64,000 bases of DNA from Prostheceraeus crozeri (Eukaryota; Platyhelminthes; Polycladida; Euryleptidae): assembly GCA_907163375.1 (NCBI GenBank), contig CAJQUW010003065.1, positions 62,001 through 126,000 of the forward strand, in the 5' to 3' direction. The position numbers were made by a program, and so were the translations under genes. Below, in pieces: positions 1 through 10,474 of this stretch. Under the pieces are notes generated by a model, which saw only the letters and a program-made list of their open reading frames with translations, searched no databases and was not told where the DNA came from. Positions within the stretch are counted from its first letter, which is position 1. Every line of letters begins with the position of its first letter.

Positions 1-531
1 TGTGAATGCGATCTCGTTATTGTTCATTTGTGCATTGTATTGTTTTCAACCAGTAAGAGATAGATTTCTAGCTGAAAGCAATCTGGAGTGCTGCCAACAC
101 CACCGCAACGAAGTCAGGAAGCTATGGAACATGAAGTCCAGTTAATCACATGTAGCAGTTACATTATTGTTGATGAATAATGGTGCTATACTGGCTCTGA
201 TTGACCGATTTTCTTTATTTTTGCTTTGCTTGATAGCTTTTGGCTTGTAGAACAACATATTACATAACAAAGGAAACAAATGTAATTTTGTGAGAGTGAG
301 GTATGATTTTGTCTAACATTGCTAAATGAAGATCAAATTATCTACTACTTTTTTTATCTATAACAGGAAAACAACTCAATATTCATGCTTGAAATTTCCA
401 ACAATGATATTAGTAAGCACAACTGACAAATCTTTCAAATTTCAGAGAAATTCGTTTAAGTTTGGAGAAGTTAGACAAAGTTGAAGTTAAGGCGATGTTT
501 AAGGCTGATCCATTTTTTATGAAACAATCTG
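1..531 (-). mobile_element. Tc1-like element (copy B), minus orientation, runs off the left edge
   Basis: Read on the minus strand from 531 leftwards, this begins with a terminal repeat (CAGATTGTTTCATAAAAA) followed by GATCAGCC. It continues through an untranslated leader into sequence matching the start of a Tc1 transposase gene at position 1. The terminal repeat is a diverged version of the one at 5937-5965. Bases 1-412 are an inverted copy of 532-943, because the same family lies in both orientations. The TA at 532-533 next to the terminus is the expected Tc1 target. I infer that copy B inserted into copy A; its other half lies outside the window. Confidence 0.7.
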
Positions 532-1044
532 TAATATCATTGTTGGAAATTTCAAGCATGAATATTGAGTTGTTTTCCTGTTATAGATAAAAAAGTAGTA
601 GATAATTTGATCTTCATTTAGCAATGTTACACAAAATCATACCTCACTCTTATAAAATTACATTTGTTTCCTTTGTTATGTAATATGTTGTTCTACAAGC
701 CAAAAGCTATCAAGCAAAACAAAAATAAAGAAAATCGGTCAATCAGAGCCAGTATAGCACCATTATTCATCAACAATAATGTAACTGCTACATGTGATTA
801 ACTGGACTTCATGTTCCATAGCTTCCTGACTTCGTTGCGGTGGTGTTGGCAGCACTCCTGATTACTTTCAGCTAGAAATCTATCTCTTACCGGTTGAAAA
901 CAACACAAAGCACAAATGAACAATAACGAGATCGCATTCACAAAAGGCAAAGTGTCAGCCTTGCTAGAACTAGAGTTTTCTTTGCGAGCTACAAGCAAGC
1001 GACTAAATGTCCCTTACACAAATGTGCATCGATGGCATAATGAT

Positions 1045-4000
1045 TAGGGCTTCCATATCCCGGACGATTTCTAATCCCGGGATTAGGGGATCAATCCCGG
1101 GATCCCGAACTTTTTTGACAGTTAGTGAATTATTGCGTTAAAAGACATCATGTGTTTGTACACGGGCACACCAATGTTCCAAACTCTATTGATCCACATT
1201 ATACGTGCACATTCACTGTATCCATTTGCTGTATATGTACATGTAAGTAAACTGACTATTTTCATCAATGTGTAATTTAGACGAAGCACAAGAATGTCAT
1301 ACTCTATACTCCATTGAAAAATTCAGATGACTCAGAAAAATTCTTTATGAAATATATGAACTCTCTGTATTGGAAAATACAAAACATCTTTACAGCTTGA
1401 TAACAAGATCAACAAGTAGGCTAACAAACGTCAAAGTGAGCATCTAGAAAACTTAGAGGAAACGAAGGATTACTGTGGGGCAATCTACACTAGATAACTT
1501 TAACAAAAATGAATGAAAATAGTGGGCTATCAAATGCATGAGCTCTCTTCTATAAAAATTACAAAACAAGCCAATCAGCATATTTGAAAGTTAGTAAAAA
1601 CTAGAAACAAAATAAGTCAACAAAATAAAGCTGATGACAATTGCATGTACTGTACATACATATCTAGGTGAACGTTCTATAAAAATCTGCTACGTCAAAA
1701 CAATAACAACATACATGTAAGCTACTATACACAAGGGTCATGCGCAAATAGTATATGATGAGTAGAAGATGAACATTATACATGTACAGACAGTACATTG
1801 TACATGCACGTTAAAGGCAGTCAATGGGCAAATGTGCATGTAAATATGTGAAAATCTATAATCGGGTATCATCATGCAAGTTGAAATAGGATCGTAAGAA
1901 GGCCAGTTGGCTCAAAGTGTCATCACGAAGACTGCCTCGAACTTTGTTTAAAAATAGCCCTGCTGCAGAGAAAGCTCGCTCTGCTTCCACACTTGTTGGT
2001 GGAATAGTCATCAAGGCAGCGTGCAACAGTTCGAGGTACTTACCTCTCTGTCCAACTGACCTCAGGAACTCCAGCTCTCGTCCTATTGTCTTTTCAAGGC
2101 TGGGGGGCCCTTCTTGCTTTGTCAGGTCTTGACCGATTGCCCTTTCCAGGCGTTCCTCCATAGTGGTGGGATCCAAGGGGGCAGCTGTTGAGGTTGTTTC
2201 TTCTTCACAATCCGGAGCGAGGTTCATCTTCTCCGCCAGATTTATCAGAAGATATTTTGCAGCATTGAATTCCGTGTTGTTGTTTGCTCTCCCGCCTTTG
2301 GATAGAAGACGGATTGCGATGATAAGATTCCCGCGCCTCTCTGATATGCGCGACTCAAATGCTGAACAGAGTCGTTTTGCAATATTGCTTTGCTGTCGCT
2401 GTAATTCCTCGATAGCGAATTGAACCGCGGTTTCAGCCATGCTTAAATTGCACTCTCGACGCGACAATGTCTTCACGGTAAGCTCGAGCGGCTTCAATGC
2501 TCGGATAATGGCATTGATGAGGTTGATGTCTTTTTGTTGGAAGGGAACGTCAAGGTCTTGACAGACGAGTGATTTCTGAAGACTCTTGTGCAGAAGATAG
2601 AATCGCTCCAGCATGTATAACAAGGAGTTCCATCTCGTCTTGCTGTCTATGATGAGTTTCATCTCCTTGCCGTGATCAACCTTCACAATATTCTGAAGAT
2701 GGTCGTTACGCACAGTACTTCGACGGAACGTGTTAACAAGCTTACGTGCCATAGCAACCACTTCTGCGATTCCAGATTGCAATTCGACGCCGGCCGTTGA
2801 ATCAATGTCCCATGGACTGGTAGAATCTTCATCATCTCCATCGACGTTATCCCCCTCTTCATCATCCAATTCAGTGTCATCGATGATCGCTTCCTTTTGA
2901 TATAGAACATCACTCACTGCCAGATGAACGCCATGTGCATAACACAACTGATGCTCACATGGGATGATAGTCCCGAATTTCTTCATCACAGATGCACCAT
3001 CCGTTGTGCAGCAGATGATGTCTTTGCACAGCTGCAAGCCGAAGCTGTCAATATGTGCAGTCAACAGTTCATTCAGACTCACGGCAGTCCCTGAACCGGG
3101 TACTCGGATTAGTTAGTTCGGGCCCAGGTTGAATAGTTGATCCTTGGCATGAATATTGACGTTCATGTATTTCTTGTTGTTGAGTCCTGTCCAATGTCAG
3201 CGAAAATCGCTCGCCTTTATCACGCCGCAGTTGCAGTTCAGTCTTGTACTGCACTTTCTCTGTAGCGGCGAATTCAAGCACGCGAGCTCTAACAGTTGTC
3301 GAAGAAGTTGGAACTTTCACGCCATACGAAAGCAATGCAACTCGTAAGTCCTTCGATGTTATGAAAACGCTGAAAGGGATACCGTCCTTGGCAGCCATTC
3401 TAGCCAAGACTTTGTTCGTTGAATCGACGTTGGATTTGTAATAGTCTGTCATTAAACGAGGTTTTTTCGTCGGGGCTTGGTCACTGTCTGCGGCGGAGCT
3501 CTGTTTCGACGTACTGCCACCATCACCAGGTTGTGTTTCGTCGCTCCTAGGATCAATTTCATGTTTCGTACGAAGATGAGTGAATAACCCTTTCGTCGAT
3601 CCGCCCTTAGTGCTGATGATCACCGAACAAATTGTGCACTTTGCCTTCTCGTTCTTCACTCTCTCGAAGTGCTTCCAAGCTTTAGATTTCAATAGCAGTG
3701 TCATATTACGAAATGTTCTGTACTGCAACATGCGGAAGGAAGTCCAACGAAGCTTACGAATCCCACGAAGACATAGTGAAGCCAGGCGGGAAATGAGTGT
3801 ATCAGTGTACAGCGGCAAAGTTGACACTAGAGGGAGCCACGAACTCCTAAGGCGGCAACAGGCGTCCAATTAGCAGAGCTATAATGGGAGTGTATCATTG
3901 TTTTGTGTAATACGAACAATGAAAGCGAAATGGGAAGATAAATTGGCTGCAGCGCCTACAGCTTGTTGACTGTGGCTGACCAGTGACCATCTGAGCTGCA

Positions 4001-4620
4001 AGTTGGACGTGATTATTGCGCAATGCGGGGCAGCCGTAGAGCACGTGCTAAGTTTTCTCAGATTCCTATTGACGACACAGTATTACACACAGGCTTTCGA
4101 AGCTTTTGCTCGCAACCGCATCCTTTGTGGCGCCCAAATGTTGTCAATTGCAGACATGAAGGTCTGAATCGCTCATCATAGGGGGCCTAACTAGCTAGAT
4201 TAATTAATTGAATTGAGACATTCGGAAAATGTTTCCACAGCCCTAATACATTCTTCTCGTTTTAAAATTATTTCAGTGTATAGGATGGGATTATGCGTCA
4301 ATAGTTAGCTACATGTAATTGCATGTTGTCTGGAATAATGATAGATAGCCGAACCAGCACCTCAAGTCAGTACATGTTCACAATTTCTAGTGTACATTGT
4401 AATTGTATACTATTGTACATGTCTGGTGATGGACTTCTCAGACAGTTTTAGATTAGAAAAGTGGGCATTCGGCCACCTACATGTAGGACTACGTCCAATT
4501 GTCTATGATTGACTACTTCAACTTGGATTCAGTAATCCCGGGATCCCGGACCCCCAATCCCGGGATCCCGACTACCCCTGAAATTGGCTGAATCCCGGGA
4601 TCCCGGGATTGGAAGCCCTA
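1045..4620 (-). mobile_element. hAT-superfamily DNA transposon, 3.58 kb, with BED-finger transposase
   Basis: The element has matching termini, TAGGGCTTCC at 1045 and GGAAGCCCTA ending at 4620. Just inside both ends are repeated AATCCCGGGATCCCG blocks (two on the left, three on the right), likely transposase-binding sites. It inserted into a Tc1 copy at ATAATGAT (1037-1044); the expected right-hand copy of the target appears as TTAATGAT at 4933-4940, beyond an inverted duplication. The interior holds a transposase gene on the minus strand. From 3870 to the right terminus I see no other coding sequence. Confidence 0.85.
1856..3704 (-). pseudogene. hAT transposase with BED zinc finger (ZBED-like), frameshifted
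   Basis: The likely start is the Met at 3704, just before a BED finger (WKHFERV, CTIC, then HLRTKH). The frame continues through FSLTLD near 3185, then shifts. The next part (YMNVNIHAKDQLFNLG) lies in another frame and meets a stop near 3110. From 3082 the frame is open for 408 codons. This part carries the DDGASVMKK-type core (TTDGASVMKKFG), the CEHQLCYAHGVHLAV segment and the C-terminal dimerisation block (PPTSVEAERAFSAAG), which identifies hAT. With one frameshift and one stop it is probably inactive. The acidic stretch near 2830-2890 is typical of ZBED-type hAT proteins. Confidence 0.88.
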
Positions 4621-5236
4621 GACAACCAGACCAGACAACCCGATCCCATTGATTTCGCCAGTGACAAGGACTCATTGCCCATCTGAGACGTCTTCTTGTA
4701 TGCTGATCTGATAATTCGATCTGAGAGGGCCTCTTACAGCTCTTGAAATTCGACTCAATAAGTCTTCTACGAATAGTGGACTTAAGAAATAGACGAGTCT
4801 AGTGCAGCCATCTCAGTTAACGAGAGACTTGGATCAACTTTAACAAATCTCAAAATTAGGCGGTCTCTACGTTTGGATGTTTTGCGTGGACGGCCAGAGC
4901 CCTCTTTACGACAGAGTCGAAAATCATCATTATTAATGATGATTTTCGACTCTGTCGTAAAGAGGGCTCTGGCCGTCCACGCAAAACATCCAAACGTAGA
5001 GACCGCCTAATTTTGAGATTTGTTAAAGTTGATCCAAGTCTCTCGTTAACTGAGATGGCTGCACTAGACTCGTCTATTTCTTAAGTCCACTATTCGTAGA
5101 AGACTTATTGAGTCGAATTTCAAGAGCTGTAAGAGGCCCTCTCAGATCGAATTATCAGATCAGCATACAAGAAGACGTCTCAGATGGGCAATGAGTCCTT
5201 GTCACTGGCGAAATCAATGGGATCGGGTTGTCTGGT
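4621..5236. repeat. Near-perfect palindrome with 0.3-kb arms and a 3-nt loop
   Basis: Bases 4621-4934 are the reverse complement of about 4935-5236, with almost no spacer; the centre reads CATT-ATT-AATG. Both arms are Tc1 transposase sequence. The left arm ends exactly where the hAT terminus GGAAGCCCTA stops at 4620. It is therefore an inverted duplication of the hAT target flank, placed between the hAT element and its right target copy, and not a second transposon. The arms look almost identical, so the event seems recent. Confidence 0.85.
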
Positions 5237-5808
5237 CTGATGAGGCATCAGTCCGTCTGAAGGATAGTGATGTTCGATTGAGATTATGGATAAAATCTGA
5301 TCAGGAAATTCCGAGACATTTACATCGTCCCCGGGTACAAGGTGGTGCGACTCTACTGATTTGTGCTGGCATTTGGACCAATGGCCGCTCTGAACTTCAC
5401 ATACAGCAAGGAACCATGAATTCTGAACGCTATGTGAATGTTTTACGAATGAACATTGGCCAAATGACAGATCAACTTGGTGATCCATCGACTTGGTTAT
5501 TTATGGATGATAATGCTACGTGTCACAGGAGTAGTAGAGTCAACTTATGCAAGTCTCACTTAGGGCTTAGGACATTATCTTGGCCAGCTCGTTCTCCTGA
5601 TCTGAATCCCATAGAAAATGTATGGAGTATTCTAAAACGTAACGTTCGTTGTTCACTGCTACCTACAGATGGCGCATCACAACTTACGTCACTGTTAAAA
5701 AGAGAGTGGAGAAAGTTAGATCAGTCAAAAATCAACGATATCATCGAATCAATGCCTAGACGAATTGGTAATGTCATTGACAATAAGGGTAGGGCCACAA
5801 AATATTAG
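4935..5808 (+). pseudogene. Tc1-family transposase, C-terminal two thirds
   Basis: This would cut and paste its own element at TA sites in the nucleus. A GRPR motif before the second helix-turn-helix (GSGRPRKTSKRRD, near 4970) is followed by the three catalytic positions: D in WSDEASVR (near 5240), D in FMDDNATCH (near 5505) and E in PDLNPIENVW (near 5605). Thirty-four residues separate the second and third, the classic Tc1 DD34E spacing. The frame from 5191 to 5808 is open, but an in-frame stop lies upstream in the DNA-binding half. The first 38 or so residues lie at 929-1044, beyond the hAT insertion. Confidence 0.85.
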
Positions 5809-6188
5809 CTTCTTAAGAACCGTTACTGTATCATAGCTTGTCAGATTATATAAGGACATTTAAATATATTAGGGACATGAAATAACATGAAAAATGCTTT
5901 CTGTATCATACTTATGTTTTATTTAGTCAAATTTTAGGATGATCCACTTTTTATGAAACGGATTGTATATATCAATTCTTCAGCAAATTTTCTGTATGGA
6001 CTAAATGAGTTAAACCTATTCAATAGTGGTTTAGATTCACTTTTATTTAACTGGTATATAGTGCCTGTGTTCATTTCCTAACAATTTTTTGACGCTTTAC
6101 CCTGTATGCAAAGGTTTTTGATTACGATGACACTTACTATCTGTCAGATAATTATTGTAGACTATCAACGACTAATATAATATTGTAG

Positions 6189-6355
6189 CTCGACGACTTC
6201 CAACTCCTGAAGAAATCGTGCTGAAGAAAGAAACAAAGAAGATCAGAAATATGCCCATTATGCAAGAAAATGATCCGAATGATCAATTCCCGGAAACATC
6301 GGCGAACGATGGAAAGGAACGCCAGCGAGAAATAATAAATAGATACTTTCTTTAA
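6189..6355 (+). CDS. Candidate terminal exon of an unidentified + strand gene
   Basis: An acceptor (ATATTGTAG, 6180-6188) precedes an open frame of 54 codons that starts RRLPTPEEIVLKKETKK and ends INRYFL before a stop at 6353. It is rich in K and E and looks like protein more than chance sequence. The exon needs one base of its first codon from upstream. No upstream exon is visible in 1-6188, which is transposon, so it would lie outside the window. I recognise no family. The opposite strand is also open here, which lowers confidence. Confidence 0.35.
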
Positions 6356-7480
6356 TTTCCTTATTTCTAAGTTGGACTTTGAATTTCTAGTAATTTTCGT
6401 ATACACAATATTATTTGCATTGTCACTCTAGTGAATTAAGTCGTTTTCAAAAATAATAATCTACATTGGAAAATGGAAGGTTGTATTTGACGACATTATC
6501 TTGAATTAAGTTGACTAATCTCAATTCACGAGGAAGACTTTGTGTTGAGTTTATGAGAATATAAGAGCTTACATGTAATTATAGCATTATGAAAAGTGAA
6601 GCATGCAATAGTGATTACTTTAAATTTGCATTATTTGCAGCTCAAGGTATAAGATTGTATTGCCAAAGTATTACAATATCAATAACACAGTTTATCTTTT
6701 TAATTCATGGTTTTTAATTAATTTTCACTCTTCCTATCTATAGATATTTTGACCATATTCTTTGATCATAGGTTACTCTTGAACATTAGCAAATGCGAGT
6801 ATTAAATTTAACATTTGAACTAAAGATACATTCAACCAAATGTTAACAGTTTTTGCAGTGAAAGTTCGTAAAAAATAAAGATCTTCGATGGAAGCTAATA
6901 ATGGGTCGGATACGTCCTGTTGTATTCATCATTGGCATGATAAGATTGAATCTACAATATTTGCTGTGCGCTCCATTCTGATTGGTTGTTGAAATCTGCC
7001 AGTACAATGTCAACTCATGTAATAATAAATGCTGGTAAAACATTTTCTATATCTATGTTGGCAACTGGTGGCACCATCTTCTCAATCATGAGATGACGAT
7101 TATAATGCAGTCTATTTTGTTTAATTTGATGCAGTATTAGCTGAGCTATCGCCAATTTCATGTTTCGACAACTTTTGTGTTGACGATCAGTCCACGGTAT
7201 TCACTCATTAGTTGAGTAATTAAGACGTGCACACTTTGAGGATAAATGTATTATTCCACATAACTTTGGAACTACTACATCGATTTTGATAAAAGAAACG
7301 TTGTCTTCATCGTAACAACAAGATGAATACAACTGCAGTTCCAGTTTGTCGGTAACTGATATCTTTTCAAATTGTTTTTTTCACCGTCAATCAATCGCCG
7401 ACTGCAGTTTGTGAGACAATTCGTTGTCAGGGTGTGAAAATAAACACAGCTGCAGCAGTCCGGTGATCTGCCAATCAAGT
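6356..7480. other. AT-rich intergenic or 3'-untranslated sequence
   Basis: I see no credible coding exon, RNA gene or transposon terminus here. Confidence 0.4.
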
Positions 7481-7483
7481 GAA

Positions 7484-7580
7484 CTTAGGGAGAGTCCCCT
7501 AACTTAGGGAATTGCTAGGGAACGTTCAAGCATACTGACTAGGATTTCACCTAGCGAATCCCTAAGTTAGGATTCTAAGA
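7484..7580. repeat. Small palindromic element (CTTAGGGA / TCCCTAAG)
   Basis: CCTAACTTAGGGA near 7498 is mirrored by TCCCTAAGTTAGG near 7558-7570. Short inverted CTAGG blocks lie between them. It resembles a tiny MITE or a self-pairing repeat. No target duplication is obvious. Confidence 0.4.
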
Positions 7581-7602
7581 TAAAAATCTTAGGCATTGTT
7601 CT

Positions 7603-8109
7603 AGCAATATGGCCCCTGAGCTTCAACTGATATGTAAGAAAAGTAATAAGTAAGAAAGGGAAAAACAAAGAAAAGGTTATGAAAACTAGAAGTCATTGAG
7701 TTTGTGCTTAGTTCAGTTAGAGGAAGCAAACTTCTTAGACCACCAAGCCGCATTTATGACATTCTTTCTCTAGTTCGCATCTCTGTCAAGTATCTTCATG
7801 CCACTGAAATCTACCCGGTGTGAAGAGTCAGACAGCATGTTGGACTACTTCAGAGCGCATTACGTCGACCTCTCACATCGCTCTCACGTGTTCTTTCTTT
7901 CGTCCATTCAGAGTACGCCAACAATTGACAGAGATACGAACTGGACAAAGAGGCTGGGTGGTCTAAGAAGTTTGCTTCTACTAACCGAACTAAGCACAAA
8001 CTCAATGACTTCTGGTTTTCATAACCTTTTCTTTGTTTTTCCCTTTTTTACTTATTACTTTCCTTACATAACAGTAGTAGCTCAGAAACTCCATATTTCA
8101 TATTGCTAG
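7603..8109. repeat. Long inverted repeat (foldback-type element)
   Basis: The left arm (about 7603-7745) and right arm (about 7955-8109) are reverse complements over some 140 bp with scattered differences and a small indel near the outer end. Both outer ends carry CTAGCAATATG and both inner ends reach CTTCTTAGACCACC. The roughly 210-bp centre has no coding signature. It could be a foldback or MITE-type DNA transposon, or a source of double-stranded RNA if transcribed. Confidence 0.65.
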
Positions 8110-9530
8110 TCGTCTATCTATGCTGCATTTTATTGACTGCGGTTGAAAGAACTCGCCAGAGTAAACAATTTTTACCGCAACATCACGGGTTTCGGCTTCT
8201 CTGAAATGGAAAATAATCAATCTAGCCAATCATTTGGTGGAATATTCATTTCTGAAATATCCATCTATCCCTACAAAGGAAGTCAGTAAGGCATAATTAA
8301 ATTTCGAGGTATCATCAATTAAAACCCCGAAAATATATTTGCAATCAACCCAAACCCGAATTCGGGTCGATCTGGATCGGGCTAGCACACCTCTACTGCC
8401 GACTGCATGTAAGGACATCATGAGGTGATGTATTGAAATATGTGAGTTTCGCAATCGCTTCTCTACTTGTATGTGTCTCTGCGTTACATATTACACATAT
8501 AAATTGCTTTGTCTGCGTGATTGGGTCTAGAGATGGCATATTTAATACTAATGGTCACATCTAGAACGAGTCCTGAGGGACAGGAAGATCAATTTTCCAT
8601 TGAACGTAATACAAAAGGCAAATCTGAATTCTGACGAACTAAATCTAATTTAAAGACACCACATTAAACGCACACAGTCAGCAAATTCAGATCGTGAGGA
8701 GTCGAACAATGTGAATATTTCCATTTGATGAATTTATCACGGAACAACATTGAGTCAAAGATAGGTACTGTTCACTTCGCAGATGTTCAGTCTTCAATAT
8801 GGCAGCTCGTATATTCCCTGATACAACTCTCCTTGCGCATTGCACGCGCAATCGGCCAATCCCGTTATTACTTATCCCGACTCGTGTCGACTTATCCCGT
8901 TATTCGTGTCGAAGACGATCAGTTATCGGCGATTAACTTAATTGCCGCTGACGATTACTTTCATGTTCGTATGGAAATAACTTGTTGAAGTTTTCGGATG
9001 TGTTTTTGTGACCAACAGTGACCCGTGCAAGGAGTTAAGGTAGCCTCAAATCTCCAGCCTATTTCAGGCACCACATGAGAGGCCAAGCCGACCAAATCGA
9101 ATAAATGGTTAGGAAGGCCTCTCCGAACCTAAAGAAGCATAGTCAAGAAGAACATAAAGTACAATGCACACAATGTGAATTCCAATTGTGACTCAAGGGA
9201 TTGAAACAAATGTCCGTTTCATCAGGGTCAAAGCATTTTTCCATGTGTGGCTACAGATATTCGTATATACTCACTGGAATTCTATTCAGAACAAAGCATG
9301 TTAGTTAGACGATAAGAAATAATGAAGAAAATATTCCTTATACAGTGCTATTTCGACACCTTGCATGGTTATACATTAATCGATTAATGTCCAGCTTCAA
9401 TTCTGTCCAGTGTATCGTTTGCCATTTATGGACGCACAAGTGATGTAGTGGAGTTCGAGGGAGCCTAGTCTCAATTGAGTCGTCCTTCATGTGTAAATCC
9501 TGTCAAGGCCTAATGCGCTCTTTTTTCAAC
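8110..9530. other. Non-coding stretch with a transposon end and a weak promoter-like patch
   Basis: Near 8330-8400 the reverse complement reads GAGGTGTGCTAGCCCGATCC then CCCGAATTCGGG, resembling one end of a hAT-type element. Near 8798 an ATG in good context opens a short frame beginning MAARIFPDTTLLAH, next to a CCAAT word at about 8855. It could be a first exon, but no good donor follows. Otherwise nothing is recognisable. Confidence 0.3.
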
Positions 9531-10199
9531 CAAAAGTGAAGAACAACTCGGTCCAATTTCAGTGGCGAGGCACACCTATGAAGCTGTGAGCAGCTTTTGC
9601 TACCTTGGTGACATGATGGTATCCGGTGGTGGTTCAGTGGCTGCATTGTTTGCACGAGTTCAATCTGGTTGGCGAAGGTTTCGTGAGTTATCACCATTTC
9701 TAACATGAAAGGCGACTCCTTTATGGATGAAAAGCCACGTGTATGACGCATGTGTGAGAAAGTACATCATATACGGCAGTGAAACATGGTCCATGAAAGT
9801 CGAATATCAGCAAAGAATAGTAACAACAGAACGCAGAATGATCAGTTGCATGATGGGCGCATCGTTGAAGGACAGGTTCGCTTCTTCCATGCTTCTCCAT
9901 CTTCTTGGGATAGAAGACATCAAAACCGTTGTAAAAAGGAACCGTCTTTGATGGTTCGAGCATGTTCTCCGGAAGCCAGAGGATAACTGTGTCAAGAAAG
10001 CATATGGCATGGAGCTACCGTGGCTAACGCCGAGAGGCCGCCCTAAGAAGACTTGGCGCGAAACGGTGCTTGCTGATAGCAAGAAGCTTGTCTTGAAGGA
10101 GAGTGATGCTGCCAGACGTGAATTGTGGAGAAAATCCATTGGGAAAAACCATCCTCCCCTTGAAGGAATGGACGTAAGACAAAAAAGTAAAGTAACGTA
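9531..10199 (+). pseudogene. 5'-truncated LINE, reverse-transcriptase C-terminal region
   Basis: Conceptual translation across several frames gives FCYLGDMMVSGGG, then PLWMKSHVYDACV, YGSETWSMK and GRPKKTWRETV. These match, block for block, the end of the long LINE reading frame at 18784-21333. Stops and frameshifts break it. It ends in an AAAGTAAAGTAACGTAAGTA-like tail, different from the GATGAT tail of the other copy. It is therefore a related but separate family. Confidence 0.8.
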
Positions 10200-10385
10200 A
10201 GTACGTAGTATTAATCGATCCAGCCAACCGTCACTGCATCACCAGCAATCAGTAGTCTGAATTACAAGTTGGTTGGATTGTTTGCTCGGACTTATTTCTT
10301 GTGCTAAAGTGTGAGGGACTACCGTTTGTGTGATATGCTGAGGAGGATAATATCATTATTATTAACATGGCAATTCTCTCTGTAG

Positions 10386-10474
10386 ATTCAGATCTCTCCA
10401 TGACAACCCGGATTTTACATGTTGGAAGGCAATGCGCGACGGGTTTGAAGCAAAAGTTTTCCGAACTCGAGTGG
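10386..10474 (+). CDS. LETMD1: LETMD1-like, candidate upstream exon
   Basis: A good acceptor (TTCTCTCTGTAG, ending 10385) and a GTAATA donor (10475) bound 89 bases. The frame leaves one base over, G, which the next exon completes to glycine. In this family a glycine sits seven residues before the conserved aspartate, and here GVTLSFND fits. The residues upstream of that glycine (WKAMRDGFEAKV) match the family only weakly, so another exon may be the true one. Confidence 0.4.

Larger units (their letters stand above)
532..5965 (+). mobile_element. Tc1-like element (copy A), interrupted by a hAT element and an inverted duplication
   Basis: The + strand copy starts at 532, where copy B cuts it. 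It encodes the transposase N-terminus at about 929-1044, breaks at 1045, and resumes at 4941. It ends at 5965 with the terminal repeat GATCCACTTTTTATGAAACG followed by GATTG and a TA. The reading frame on the two sides of the break joins directly (HRWHND, then DDFRLCRKEG). This shows that everything between 1045 and about 4934 was added later. The inserted material is a hAT element plus an inverted copy of copy A's own sequence. The transposase has an in-frame stop at about 5085, so the copy is dead. Confidence 0.8.

Noticed and set aside
8798-8935. ATG in good context followed by MAARIFPDTTLLAH as a LETMD1 first exon
   Set aside because: It could be a mitochondrial presequence, but no adequate donor follows, and the sequence contains a local repeat (TTATCCCG...). 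It is recorded only as a possibility.
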